DNA of 64,000 nt from Pontibacter sp. G13. Lineage in GTDB: Bacteria; Bacteroidota; Bacteroidia; J057. A program made the position numbers and the translations under genes. The notes beneath the pieces are model-generated. The model worked only from the letters and a program-made list of their open reading frames with translations. It did no database searches and had not been told where the DNA came from. The stretch lies in the NCBI RefSeq assembly GCF_031851795.1, contig NZ_CP134696.1:1545576-1609575 (forward strand). Direction: 5' to 3'. This document shows, in pieces, positions 54,307-63,361 of the stretch; position 1 is the first letter of the stretch, and each line of letters opens with the position of its first letter.

Positions 54307-55677
54307 ATGCAGAAGAACGAATCAGGCAGACGTGGGTTTTTACGAAAGCTCGGGATCTCCGCCGTCGGAATTGCCAGCACTGGGAAAGCCCTTGCCAGCG
54401 AACGCCCCACCTCATTTCAACTCATGAAACGCACACGGCCCCAAGCCCCTCAAGACACCATTCGGATAGGATTGATCGGAGCGGGCATTATGGGGCGGGA
54501 AAACACCAAAACCGCGCTAAAGCACGAAGGCATCGAGTTGGTGGCAGTGTGCGATCTCTACGAAGGTCGTCGCTCCGAAGCTCAGGAGATGTGGGGGGAC
54601 CACCTCTTCCTCACCGACGATCACACCGAACTACTCAAGCGCAAGGATGTCGATGCGGTCATCATTGCCACCCCTGATCATTGGCACAAGCAAATCTCCA
54701 TCGACGCCCTTCAAGCAGGGAAACATGTCTACTGCGAAAAACCCATGGTCCATTCTGTAGCGGAAGGCCAAGAACTAATCGATGCCTGGAAAAAATCCGG
54801 GATGATCTTTCAGGTCGGCAGTCAGGGCATGTCCTCACTCGGCAATGAGATGGCCCGCCAACTACTAGCAGATGGCGCGATCGGCACCTTGAACTATGCA
54901 GAAGGATTCTGGGCACGCCATTCACCTTGGGGAGCTTGGCAGTACAACATTCCCGAAGATGCTTCGACCGATACCGTCAATTGGGACCGATTCGTCAGCA
55001 ATACCCAAGATCGCCCCTTCGATGCGATGCGGTTCTTCCGATGGAGAAACTACACGGATTACGGCACAGGCATGTCTGGAGACCTATTTGTCCATCTTTT
55101 TTCCAGCCTCCACTTCATCACCCAATCCAAGGGCCCCAATCAGATCTGCGCCATGGGAGGCCTACGCTACTGGCAGGACGGCCGGGAAGTGCCGGACGTG
55201 ATGCTCGGGACCTTTCAATATCCAGAGACGGACCAGCACCCGGGCTTCAATCTGTCCCTGAGGTGTAATTTCGTAGATGGCACGAGCGGTTCCACCTACC
55301 TCAAGCTCGTCGGGAGCAAGGGGTCTATGGATGTCAAATGGGAAGAGGTCGTCCTGAAGCGCAATCAGGCATTCCATAGCAATGATCCGTTCATGGAAGC
55401 CCAAAAGGCCGAATCCGATGCCTCCAACCCTGATCGCAAGCGCATGCTTCCGCCTGAGGAAATCGTCTACCGGGCAGAAAAAGGCTATCTAGGCGCCCAC
55501 TACGATCACTTCGGCAACTTCTTCCATGCCATCCGAACGGGAGGCTCCGTGGAGGAAGATCCCGTTTTTGGTTTTCGAGCAGCGGCTCCTGCATTGCTTT
55601 GCAATGATTCCTACCACCAAAACACGTTTATCAATTGGGACCCCGACAAAATGGCCATTGTCCCTCGGGAGAAATAA
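54307..55677 (+). CDS. Tat-exported Gfo/Idh/MocA family oxidoreductase
   Basis: 456 residues. The N-terminal Tat signal (RRGFLRKLGISAVGIAS) exports the folded, cofactor-loaded protein. The Rossmann motif is RIGLIGAGIMGRENT, and YCEKPMV holds the catalytic Lys region. The C-terminal domain is of the GFO_IDH_MocA_C2 type. Exported members oxidise sugars or glycosides, some at C3. The gene is 11 bp upstream of a DUF1080 lipoprotein, a combination known from 3-keto-glycoside pathways. A TATATTCG promoter-like box lies at 54245. Confidence 0.88.
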   Translation: MQKNESGRRGFLRKLGISAVGIASTGKALASERPTSFQLMKRTRPQAPQDTIRIGLIGAGIMGRENTKTALKHEGIELVAVCDLYEGRRSEAQEMWGDHLFLTDDHTELLKRKDVDAVIIATPDHWHKQISIDALQAGKHVYCEKPMVHSVAEGQELIDAWKKSGMIFQVGSQGMSSLGNEMARQLLADGAIGTLNYAEGFWARHSPWGAWQYNIPEDASTDTVNWDRFVSNTQDRPFDAMRFFRWRNYTDYGTGMSGDLFVHLFSSLHFITQSKGPNQICAMGGLRYWQDGREVPDVMLGTFQYPETDQHPGFNLSLRCNFVDGTSGSTYLKLVGSKGSMDVKWEEVVLKRNQAFHSNDPFMEAQKAESDASNPDRKRMLPPEEIVYRAEKGYLGAHYDHFGNFFHAIRTGGSVEEDPVFGFRAAAPALLCNDSYHQNTFINWDPDKMAIVPREK

Positions 55678-55688
55678 AGACGATTCAC

Positions 55689-56417
55689 ATGAAATTCATC
55701 CAACTATATCTGGTCGCAGCATGTGCCTTGAGCCTGACCCTCAATGCCTGCACCACACCGCCACAGCAATCGCAGCAAACAGAAGCCAGCGATGTGCCTG
55801 AATGGATTACACTCTTTGACGGGACCTCTCTGGAAGGGTGGAGAGGCTTCAACCAAGATACCCTGCCCGCCAATTGGATCATCGAGGACGGAACCCTCAA
55901 GGCACTTGGTACGGGTGGAGACATTGGAGGGGACATCGTCTATGGGGCCCAGGAATTTGAGCATTTCGATCTGAAGCTGGAATGGAAAATCAGCGAAGGC
56001 GGCAACAGCGGAATCTTCTATCACATTCACGAGGGCGAGAACTACCGCGCTCCATACGAAAATGCCCCGGAGTACCAAGTACTGGACGATATCGGGTTTC
56101 CTCAACCGCTGGAAGATTGGCAGAAGGTGGGCGCAGACTACGCCATGTATCCTGCCGACACTACGACCAAGCAAGTCAAACCCGCCGGGGAGTGGAATAC
56201 CGCGAGAATTCGCTACACAGTAGACAAGGTCACATACTGGCTCAATGATGCTATCGTAGTCGAGTTTGAACCCGGCTCTGAAGATTGGACTCAACGGAGA
56301 AATTCAGGGAAATGGGACCAATATCCCGACTATGCCAAGTATCCCAAGGGACTCATCGGGTTTCAGGATCATGGTGACGAGGTCTGGTACCGCAATATCC
56401 AGATCATGCCTTTGTAG
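55689..56417 (+). CDS. DUF1080 lipoprotein (3-keto-disaccharide hydrolase-like)
   Basis: 242 residues with a lipoprotein signal (LNAC, Cys21) and a concanavalin-like beta-sandwich of the DUF1080 family. The opening WITLFDGTSLEGWRGFN and later NSGIFYHIHEG, APEYQVLDD and LIGFQDHGDEVWYRNIQI are family signatures. Some members hydrolyse 3-keto-glycosides. The start at 55689 is the Met giving the lipobox. Coupled to the upstream oxidoreductase, it probably cleaves the keto product in the periplasm; the sugar is unknown. Confidence 0.88.
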   Translation: MKFIQLYLVAACALSLTLNACTTPPQQSQQTEASDVPEWITLFDGTSLEGWRGFNQDTLPANWIIEDGTLKALGTGGDIGGDIVYGAQEFEHFDLKLEWKISEGGNSGIFYHIHEGENYRAPYENAPEYQVLDDIGFPQPLEDWQKVGADYAMYPADTTTKQVKPAGEWNTARIRYTVDKVTYWLNDAIVVEFEPGSEDWTQRRNSGKWDQYPDYAKYPKGLIGFQDHGDEVWYRNIQIMPL

Positions 56418-56443
56418 CGGCTCGTGATTTCGGGTCCGTACCT

Positions 56444-56482
56444 ACAGGTCATTTCCCCCCCGGAAATGGCCTGTTCTGTTTG
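56444..56482 (+). terminator. rho-independent terminator after the DUF1080 gene
   Basis: ACAGGTCATTTCC pairs with GGAAATGGCCTGT around a C-rich loop. The T-tract is weak (TCTGTTT). The remaining gap to 56737 holds no gene. Confidence 0.68.
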
Positions 56483-56737
56483 ATGGAGGGTCAAGTACAC
56501 AATGATGGCCGCCTCCAAGCCCAAGACCGGATTTAGCAAGATTGACCGAGCCGTTTCGTCGAGTGAATTGCCCTGCTCATCGAGGGTTTACTACCAAAAT
56601 CGTGGTAATCATTACCCCTACCAATTTCCTTCAGATTTCCTTCCAAATTGCTTCAAGAAGACTGCTTAATTTTAAAGCTGTGTTCATGCAAATATGCAGT
56701 CACCAAGCTAGAACAAGCCAATTTGCCCAAATAGATC

Positions 56738-59248
56738 ATGAGGAACGCCCATACCCTACTACTTAGTTTCCTGCTCCTGATAGCAGGATTTGACGGATTC
56801 GCCCAAACCAACGGACCTGCCCCCGGAGAGAATCGCTCCACCTCCATCGCTGGCCAAGTCGTGGATGCCAGTACCGACAATCCCCTAGAATTGGCAACCG
56901 TCACGATCCTGCATTCGGAAACCCAAAAACCTGTCGCCGGAGGACTCACCCAAGCAGATGGCCGCTTTGCCATCGACGTCCAGCCCGGGACTTGGAACGT
57001 GCGGATCGAGTTCATCTCATTCGAAGCACAGACCATGACCGATATTTCGGTCGAACGGGGAGAACAAGTGGACCTTGGCAAGATTTCCCTCAAGGCAGGA
57101 TCGGTGACTTTGGACGAAGTAGAAGTGACCGCCCAGAAAAGCCAAGTGATCATGGCCCTCGACAAGAAGGTATTCAATGTCGGGCAAGATATGACCGTCA
57201 TGGGAGGAACCGCTTCCGATATCTTGGACAACATCCCCTCTGTGACGGTGGATATTGACGGAAATGTCGCGCTGCGGGGAAGTCAGAATGTCCGGATCTT
57301 GATCGACGGAAAACCCAGTGGATTGGCGGGAATCAGCTCTACCGAGGCACTCAGACAGCTTCAAGGCAATATGATCGAGCGAATCGAGGTCGTGACCAAC
57401 CCTTCTGCCCGATACGACGCCGAGGGCCTCTCGGGGATCATCAACATCGTCCTCAAAAAAGAAAAACGCAAAGGCCTTAACGGTTCATTTGATGTCAATA
57501 CAGGAGTTCCCCACAACCACGGGGCTGCCGTCAACATGAACTTCCGCAGAAAGAAGATCAACCTGTTTGCCACCACGGGATTCCGGTACCGTCGTCGTCC
57601 AGGCTACAACAATGATTATCAGATCTTCACGCTGCCTGATACGTCATACATCACCGATCGCAAGCGAGATTTCAATCGGGGAGGCTATTCCGGCAACCTG
57701 AGATTCGGAGCGGATTGGTACCTCAACGACAAGAACGTCATCACCACGAGCTTCCTGTATCGCTATGGCAAGGATGACAACCACACCATCACCCGCTACC
57801 GAGACATGACGATCAATGAGGATTTGATCCAGTTGATCCTCCGGACGGATGATGAATTGGAAACCGAGCAGACGCTTGAGTACGCATTGAATTACAAGAA
57901 GACCTTCGATCAGGAGGGCCGGACTTGGACCATCGATGTCCAATACCAACAGAATACCGAGACCGAGGGATCTGATTTTCAGGAAGGCGAAGGAGACGAT
58001 CAGGACAATTTCTTCGAAAACGCTCCGATGTTGTTCCAACGCTCCAACAACTCCGAATCCGAAAACCGCTTGCTCATCCAGTCGGATTACATTCACCCGA
58101 TTGGCAAAGCTGGAAAATTCGAAATCGGAACCCGCAATACGCTCCGCAACATTCAAAACAACTATCTGGTCGAGCAAGATCCAGATGGACTGGGAAATTG
58201 GGAATCCCTGTTGGCATTGAGCAATGACTTCTCCTATCAGGAAAACATCTTCGCAGCATACGCCATCTATGGCAACAAACTAAAACGCTTTTCCTACCAG
58301 TTTGGGTTGCGTACAGAATTGTCCGACATCGTCACCGAACTCAAAGACACCGAGGAAGTCAATGCCCGTACCTATGCCAACCTCTTTCCAAGCGGATTCC
58401 TGAATTACGAATTTGGGGGGATGAACACCGTCCAATTGAGCTATAGCCGTCGCCTGAGACGTCCGGGATTCTGGGAACTCAACCCTTTCCTGACCTTCAG
58501 CGATGCCCGGAATATTTTCGCGGGTAATCCCAACCTCGATCCTGAGTTCACACATTCCACGGAAGTCTCCCACATGAAATACTGGGACAACTTCAATATC
58601 AGCTCTGCGCTCTACTGGCGCCATACACAGGGGGTGATCTCCCGATTGATCGAGACGGACCAGAACGGAATCTCTTCCTATCGTCCCTACAACCTCGACA
58701 CGCGCGACGCGTTTGGAGTGGAATTCACCTACTCAGGCGACCTGACCAAATGGTGGAAGCTCAATGGCTCGTTCAACTTCTACCGTTCCATCACACGAGG
58801 AGGTGACATCGACCCTGCGTTCCAGAATGATTCCACGACCCTTTCCATCGAAAATGAAGACCTGTTTGCCGATACCTATAGCTGGACCACGCGCCTGAAT
58901 TCTCGGTTTGTGGTCAGTAAGCAAGTACAGATCCAACTGACCGGTAACTACCGAGCGCCTGAGGAAACCACCCAAGGCCGTCAAAAGGCGCGTTACTTCG
59001 TAGATCTGGGAGCCAGTGCGGAAATCCTGAAAAACAAGGCGACCCTGACCCTGAGTGTCCGCGACGTGTTCAATACCCGCGGATACTACTATGTGCGCCA
59101 GACGGACCTGATCCAGAGCGAAGGCGTCTACCGCCGTGCAGGTTCTCAATTCCAGCTGGCCTTCAACTATCGCCTCAATCAGAAGAAGAAGCGGGGCCGT
59201 CCATCCGGTGGCTACCAAGGCGGCGGTGGAGATATGGGCGGGTTCTAG
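56738..59248 (+). CDS. TonB-dependent receptor-type outer-membrane protein
   Basis: 836 residues. Signal peptide (about 1-22), a carboxypeptidase-regulatory-like domain (about 30-115), a plug domain (about 125-235, with LDNIPSVTVDIDGNVALRGSQ and VLIDGKPSGL-like sequence), then a beta-barrel of the OMP_b-brl_3 family ending near QLAFNYRL. A basic and Gly-rich tail (KKKRGRPSGGYQGGGGDMGGF) follows. No SusD gene is adjacent, so it is not a polysaccharide utilisation pair; an iron, peptide or small-molecule receptor is possible. A strong terminator follows. Confidence 0.88.
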   Translation: MRNAHTLLLSFLLLIAGFDGFAQTNGPAPGENRSTSIAGQVVDASTDNPLELATVTILHSETQKPVAGGLTQADGRFAIDVQPGTWNVRIEFISFEAQTMTDISVERGEQVDLGKISLKAGSVTLDEVEVTAQKSQVIMALDKKVFNVGQDMTVMGGTASDILDNIPSVTVDIDGNVALRGSQNVRILIDGKPSGLAGISSTEALRQLQGNMIERIEVVTNPSARYDAEGLSGIINIVLKKEKRKGLNGSFDVNTGVPHNHGAAVNMNFRRKKINLFATTGFRYRRRPGYNNDYQIFTLPDTSYITDRKRDFNRGGYSGNLRFGADWYLNDKNVITTSFLYRYGKDDNHTITRYRDMTINEDLIQLILRTDDELETEQTLEYALNYKKTFDQEGRTWTIDVQYQQNTETEGSDFQEGEGDDQDNFFENAPMLFQRSNNSESENRLLIQSDYIHPIGKAGKFEIGTRNTLRNIQNNYLVEQDPDGLGNWESLLALSNDFSYQENIFAAYAIYGNKLKRFSYQFGLRTELSDIVTELKDTEEVNARTYANLFPSGFLNYEFGGMNTVQLSYSRRLRRPGFWELNPFLTFSDARNIFAGNPNLDPEFTHSTEVSHMKYWDNFNISSALYWRHTQGVISRLIETDQNGISSYRPYNLDTRDAFGVEFTYSGDLTKWWKLNGSFNFYRSITRGGDIDPAFQNDSTTLSIENEDLFADTYSWTTRLNSRFVVSKQVQIQLTGNYRAPEETTQGRQKARYFVDLGASAEILKNKATLTLSVRDVFNTRGYYYVRQTDLIQSEGVYRRAGSQFQLAFNYRLNQKKKRGRPSGGYQGGGGDMGGF

Positions 59249-59285
59249 CAAACGAAAAGACTCAGTAGCATTTGATTTTTTGGTT

Positions 59286-59326
59286 CCCACCTCTTTGAGC
59301 GATCGCTCGAGGAGGTGGGTTTTTCG
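59286..59326 (+). terminator. rho-independent terminator after the TonB-type receptor gene
   Basis: CCCACCTC pairs with GAGGTGGG, enclosing the self-complementary GAGCGATCGCTC, then TTTTT. Confidence 0.85.
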
Positions 59327-59489
59327 TTCTTAGCGGTGGAATGACCCGAAAGAGGCATTCGATCTGCAACATTCTTTCATCCGAGGGGTCGGTAGGTGGG
59401 AAAAATGAATAGCGGGATTAAATTTCCGCGTGCATATTATTCTCCTAAGGCTGAAGGGTTTTCTGATCGTATCACTACATTTCTTCGTT

Positions 59490-59993
59490 ATGAAAAACCT
59501 CCTTCGTACATGTCTCCTGACCCTTGTGGTAGCTTCCACTCCATTTCTCAGTCAGGCTCAAAAGCGCCAGCATGCCATTCATGTAGACATCGGCACCCTC
59601 GTCCTGATGTCCAATGCTACCCTGAATTACGAGACCCAAGTGGCGCAATTTCTCGATGGTGCGGTCCAATTCAATGTCCGTACGGGCGTCGGGTGGGCAG
59701 TTGCATGGGAAAGCCGATATGTCGGTCCCATCCTAACTGGGGTATTCCTGACTGGCGTCGGAAGCCATCATTTCGAGGTCAACTTGGGGGTTTCCCCTGC
59801 CTATGACTACGAATCCGCCCGAATCAATCGCAGCAATGATCCCGGTACGTTTGACTTCATGGATCACGTGGATTGGCTCCCGATCGGCGATGTGGGCTAT
59901 CGGTATCAGAAGCCCGAAGGGGGATTCATCTTCCGGGCCAAAGGCGGCACCACGGGTGTAGGCGTAGGGATTGGCTGGGCATTTGAGGGATAA
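59490..59993 (+). CDS. small outer-membrane barrel-like protein
   Basis: 167 residues from MKNLLRTCLLTLVV, giving a signal peptide with cleavage near LSQAQ. The frame is open to 59430. The mature part alternates hydrophobic residues in a beta-barrel-like pattern and ends in GVGVGIGWAFEG, a typical last-strand region. No family name can be given. Element copy E begins 80 bp downstream in the same orientation. Confidence 0.7.
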   Translation: MKNLLRTCLLTLVVASTPFLSQAQKRQHAIHVDIGTLVLMSNATLNYETQVAQFLDGAVQFNVRTGVGWAVAWESRYVGPILTGVFLTGVGSHHFEVNLGVSPAYDYESARINRSNDPGTFDFMDHVDWLPIGDVGYRYQKPEGGFIFRAKGGTTGVGVGIGWAFEG

Positions 59994-60072
59994 CTTCACC
60001 GCTACTCCAACCTATTTGAGGCTGTTCCAGAGATGGAATGGCCTTGTTTTTTGAAGATGGTTTCCATGAAGG

Positions 60073-60235
60073 TTTGGGCGTGTCCGGCGTGCTTGGGATC
60101 TGGTTTCCCCCACCCAGGTTCGTCGCCGGCACAGGCTGTGCACGGGTTCGCAAGCTCCGTCCTCCGCTGAAGGCTCCGGACTGCTCCCAAGGTCGCACCG
60201 TTACCATCCTTCACGCCGCACGTGCCAACCGCACC
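60073..60235 (+). repeat. dispersed palindromic element, copy E
   Basis: Starts TTTGGGCGTGTCCGGCG and ends GTGCCAACCGCACC. Stem 1 is changed on both arms: CCGGCG (60084-60089) with CGCCGG (60124-60129). It lies between convergent genes, 80 bp past the stop at 59993. Confidence 0.75.
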
Positions 60236-60258
60236 TCTAGCGGAATAAGGCCAGTCGA

Positions 60259-60996
60259 TCAGTAGTTGTCGTATTTCACCCGGTAGGTAAATCTCACCCG
60301 AAGAATGTGCGCATCCCCATTGAAGCTGTCGGTAGTGTTGTTGAAGGAATTCTGGAAAATGTAGTGCACCTCGACCCGAACTGGCCAGTCAAGGATATAC
60401 CCCAAGCCGATATCGAATCTCCAGCGATCCGCAAATACCTCCTCGACATTCCGATTGCCCTGAAAGGCCTCCATGGACGGTACGCCATATAGCGTCCCCT
60501 TTTCCATAAATTCCTTGTTGATGGGAATGGTAGCGCCCAGCTGGTATCTGGACCTAAAGGCGAATTGCCAGTGATCATTCGAAGCAATGGTAAACCGCTC
60601 CTCTATCCTGATTTTGGCCGCAAGCTTGATCCGGCGCTTCCGAAGGAGCGGAAATCGCACCCCTTGCCAAGGACGAAACTCAAAAAGATCAGGGTCTGAG
60701 AATGTGTAGAAAAAGCCGAATCCGCCATTGAACTTGATCCAGGGAATCCCATTGTACTGGATGGAGGGCCGGACATGAATACGAAACCAATCTTTGAAGA
60801 TCGGAAGCTGATATCGAATCCCAACATCGTAGTAGAGCTCCCAACGTCGATTGAGGAGATGATAGACCTGAAATTCGGTCCAGTTCTGAAATCGGGAAGG
60901 ATCTACGGATTGAGTGGTTTGGGCAGAAAGAGGATTTGAAATATGTAGTCCCACCCCTAGCAACACCATGACCATCCAACACCTACCAGCAGGCAT
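60259..60996 (-). CDS. DUF2490 outer-membrane protein
   Basis: 245 residues from MPAGRCWMVMVLL, the Met that gives a compact signal peptide (cleavage near PLSAQ). Longer starts exist at 61032 and 61110. The DUF2490 pattern is visible: WTEFQVYHLLNRRWELYYDVGIRYQ near the N-terminus, KIRIEERF and RSRYQLGATIPIN in the middle and RFTYRVKYDNY at the end. Members are predicted outer-membrane barrels of unknown function. Confidence 0.82.
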   Translation of the reverse strand: MPAGRCWMVMVLLGVGLHISNPLSAQTTQSVDPSRFQNWTEFQVYHLLNRRWELYYDVGIRYQLPIFKDWFRIHVRPSIQYNGIPWIKFNGGFGFFYTFSDPDLFEFRPWQGVRFPLLRKRRIKLAAKIRIEERFTIASNDHWQFAFRSRYQLGATIPINKEFMEKGTLYGVPSMEAFQGNRNVEEVFADRWRFDIGLGYILDWPVRVEVHYIFQNSFNNTTDSFNGDAHILRVRFTYRVKYDNY

Positions 60997-61128
60997 TCGA
61001 GCAATGACGACCAGAATGAAAGGCAGATCCATACAGCTTGTTTGGCGGATTGGGAATGTTTCCCATGCATGAAAACTTAGTACCACTTGGATAGTTTTCA
61101 GCCAATCCAACCAAATCTTACATCAGTC

Positions 61129-61608
61129 CTAGTGAATGGAGGCTGGGGGTTGGGCATGTCTGACCATCGGTAGGTAGGGCACGCCTTGCTTGATCTGCAT
61201 GTCTCCATCGGGAAGGAAGCCATTCTTCCGGTAAAAAGATATAGCACCTGTAGAGGAGTTCACCGTGACAGAACGAAAAGAGTAATTGGTGCCCACTTCA
61301 TCGAAGGCATACTCCATCAGCCTCGCGCCCAATCCATTGCCTTGGACCTTGGGGTGAACAAAGAGGTGAAATAAATGCGTTCGGTCTCTGACTGCCACGA
61401 CTCCGACGATCTCATCGAACTGCTGAGCGACATAATACGCGTAACCTTCGAGCAGGCAGATGCGAATAGCCGCAGGCGAAATTCCTTGCTCAAACGCTTG
61501 AATCCCTCCATCTCCAAAAGCAGGATAGAGGGATTCTTCAGCAGAGAGCCGGATCATCTGGCTGATCTCGGCACAATCAAATTCGTTGGCGGGACGGATA
61601 CGGATCAT
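61129..61608 (-). CDS. GNAT family N-acetyltransferase
   Basis: 159 residues. The acetyl-CoA motif A is HLFVHPKVQGNGLGARLMEYAFDE (V/I-x-x-x-x-Q/R-G-x-G/A). The end carries VNSSTGAISFYRKNGF, the motif B region. Substrate unknown. Its start overlaps the stop of the upstream membrane-protein gene by 4 bp (61605-61608), so they are co-translated. Confidence 0.9.
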   Translation of the reverse strand: MIRIRPANEFDCAEISQMIRLSAEESLYPAFGDGGIQAFEQGISPAAIRICLLEGYAYYVAQQFDEIVGVVAVRDRTHLFHLFVHPKVQGNGLGARLMEYAFDEVGTNYSFRSVTVNSSTGAISFYRKNGFLPDGDMQIKQGVPYLPMVRHAQPPASIH

Positions 61609-62060
61609 GAGGGTTTGAGGTGCTCGATTGCTTCGGCGAGTTCCACAGGATTGCGGGTGCCGATCAAGAGCTTACGTCCGTTTTTGAAGGAAAGTTGGAG
61701 GCCCTTATTTCCAGAGACGGAATACGCGAGTCCGTTTGAGCCGACTCTGTAGCCCCAACCTCCATACTCCGCGATGGGTTTATACTCGATGACCTCAGCC
61801 AACTCGATATCCTCCCAGCTGTACTCCTTGACCTTGAGCAAGTGAAACGGGAAGAATTGTACCGCGATCCCTTCCTTGGAGATTTCGGTGCGGAGGCTGA
61901 TCACGGACAGGAACAGGGCCACTAATGCCAATATTCCGCTGGTAGCCAGTTTGCCTTCAATATCTGAGAAGGCGAATAGGATCACGGCAGCGGCCCACAT
62001 GATCGCAACGACCAAGCCCATGGGCCAGGATTGGAGAAAAGTTTGTTTTTCCTTGTACAT
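61605..62060 (-). CDS. membrane protein with PH-like C-terminal domain
   Basis: 151 residues: two membrane helices (about 13-31 and 38-57), then a soluble beta-rich domain (EGIAVQFFPFHLLKVKEYSWEDIELAEV ... GLQLSFKNGRKLLIGTRNPVELAEAI). This resembles bacterial PH-like domains, with SWEDI and a closing helix. Function unknown. It is coupled to the GNAT gene. Confidence 0.75.
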   Translation of the reverse strand: MYKEKQTFLQSWPMGLVVAIMWAAAVILFAFSDIEGKLATSGILALVALFLSVISLRTEISKEGIAVQFFPFHLLKVKEYSWEDIELAEVIEYKPIAEYGGWGYRVGSNGLAYSVSGNKGLQLSFKNGRKLLIGTRNPVELAEAIEHLKPS

Positions 62061-62240
62061 CGGGATGATAGATTCGAGGTTTGGAGGATCTTACAAAACC
62101 TCCTCTATTTACGCAAATCTCTCTTTAGGGGATACCTGCCTGCATCAATGGCAACAGATCTCGCAATCTTCCAACGTAGGCAATCTTACTGCCCATCAAC
62201 CAATCCATCGAGCAGGATGTTTAAGGAAAAAATCCCATTC

Positions 62241-63020
62241 ATGCGTATTTGGATCTTCCTATTCCTCTCGTTTCTGGCAGTTTCTGCCCAAGCGCAGTAC
62301 TTCTCCTCGACCTTTTTCCAACCTGCCTACGGCTGGGCCAATCGGGATTTCCAGTTCGGAACCGATACTGAAAACGGGAACATGGCGCTACTCACGCTTG
62401 ATCATGTCGGTACCTGGAAGTGGGGCGGGCACTATTTCTTCATCAACTACAGCATCGGGCCTTTCGTGGATTATGATTTCGCGACGGGAGCAAGAAGCAG
62501 AGGCGTATCGGATTACCGCATCTACTCCGAGTACTCTCCTTGGTTGAGTTTTCAAGGGCTTTTTGGATGGCATCCCTGGCACAAGGTTTGGCGCGATCTA
62601 TCTATCGAGGGCTCCATCAATATTGCATATTCGGGGTATCACGCTTGGTTGGGAGGTTTGGGAATGGAATTCAATCTTCCGCAGGGATATTTCCTCAAGG
62701 CGATCTTTTACTATAAAAACCAACAACCCATGCGAGATCTTCCGAAGGATGAAGGCTTGCAAATCACCTTGGTTTATGACATCACCCTACTCAAAAAACC
62801 GGGGATCAGGCTTCAGGGATTTGCGGACATTCAGCCCAAAATCAATGATTTCTGGGGATTTGATTTTCTGGCGCAGCCTAGATTGTTGCTGGATGTAGGC
62901 CAATGGCTCATCCCCAAACAACGCCCTCGGACCTGGGAAATCGGGATTGATTGGTACCTCCACTTCAACGACCAGCTCTCGGTCAGCGTCCCTCAACCCG
63001 CCATTCGGTTTACTTGGTAG
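62241..63020 (+). CDS. DUF5020-like outer-membrane protein
   Basis: 259 residues from MRIWIFLFLSFLAV; the frame is open upstream but this Met gives the signal peptide (cleavage near AQAQ). The body shows the Tsx-like, aromatic-rich beta pattern of DUF5020: HVGTWKWGGHYFFINYSIG, EYSPWLSFQGLF, QPRLLLDVGQW, ending in the barrel-like VSVPQPAIRFTW. A channel or nucleoside-type porin role is possible. It converges on the protease gene with element F between. Confidence 0.78.
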   Translation: MRIWIFLFLSFLAVSAQAQYFSSTFFQPAYGWANRDFQFGTDTENGNMALLTLDHVGTWKWGGHYFFINYSIGPFVDYDFATGARSRGVSDYRIYSEYSPWLSFQGLFGWHPWHKVWRDLSIEGSINIAYSGYHAWLGGLGMEFNLPQGYFLKAIFYYKNQQPMRDLPKDEGLQITLVYDITLLKKPGIRLQGFADIQPKINDFWGFDFLAQPRLLLDVGQWLIPKQRPRTWEIGIDWYLHFNDQLSVSVPQPAIRFTW

Positions 63021-63039
63021 TCAGCCAATAGATGCTAAC

Positions 63040-63279
63040 GGTGCGGATGGCCTTGCAGCGGCGCAAAGTGCCCGTAAGATTCAGACAGTGGCTCATAGGA
63101 CGATTGCATGGGATCAGAGAATATCTAGGGCCATCAGGCTTCCTTGTCTCACCTTCCTATCGCCGACCGAACCACCAGCGAGTCTGTAGGATACTCCCGG
63201 ATCAAGCCCGGGGCAAGCGACCCAGAGAAACCATGTATCAGGCGCAAAATTGAACCTCTTTAGCCGGGATGCGCCCAAA
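63040..63279 (-). repeat. dispersed palindromic element, copy F (long variant)
   Basis: On the minus strand it starts TTTGGGCGCATCCCGG and ends AAGGCCATCCGCACC. The interior is longer (240 bp) and diverged. TCCCGG can pair with CCGGGA, and a local CCCGG/CCGGG hairpin is present. It starts 83 bp past the protease stop and in its orientation. The gap 63021-63361 contains nothing else but a terminator. Confidence 0.62.
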
Positions 63280-63297
63280 TCATCTCAGAACATCTCC

Positions 63298-63339
63298 AAA
63301 ATACCAAGCGGCTGACCCCAATCTGGAGCCAGCCGCTTG
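63298..63339 (-). terminator. terminator hairpin after the tail-specific protease gene
   Basis: CAAGCGGCTG (63305-63314) pairs with CAGCCGCTTG (63330-63339). On the minus strand GTATTTTGG follows. Confidence 0.7.
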
Positions 63340-63361
63340 TATGTTTCGTTTGCTGAAGCTA

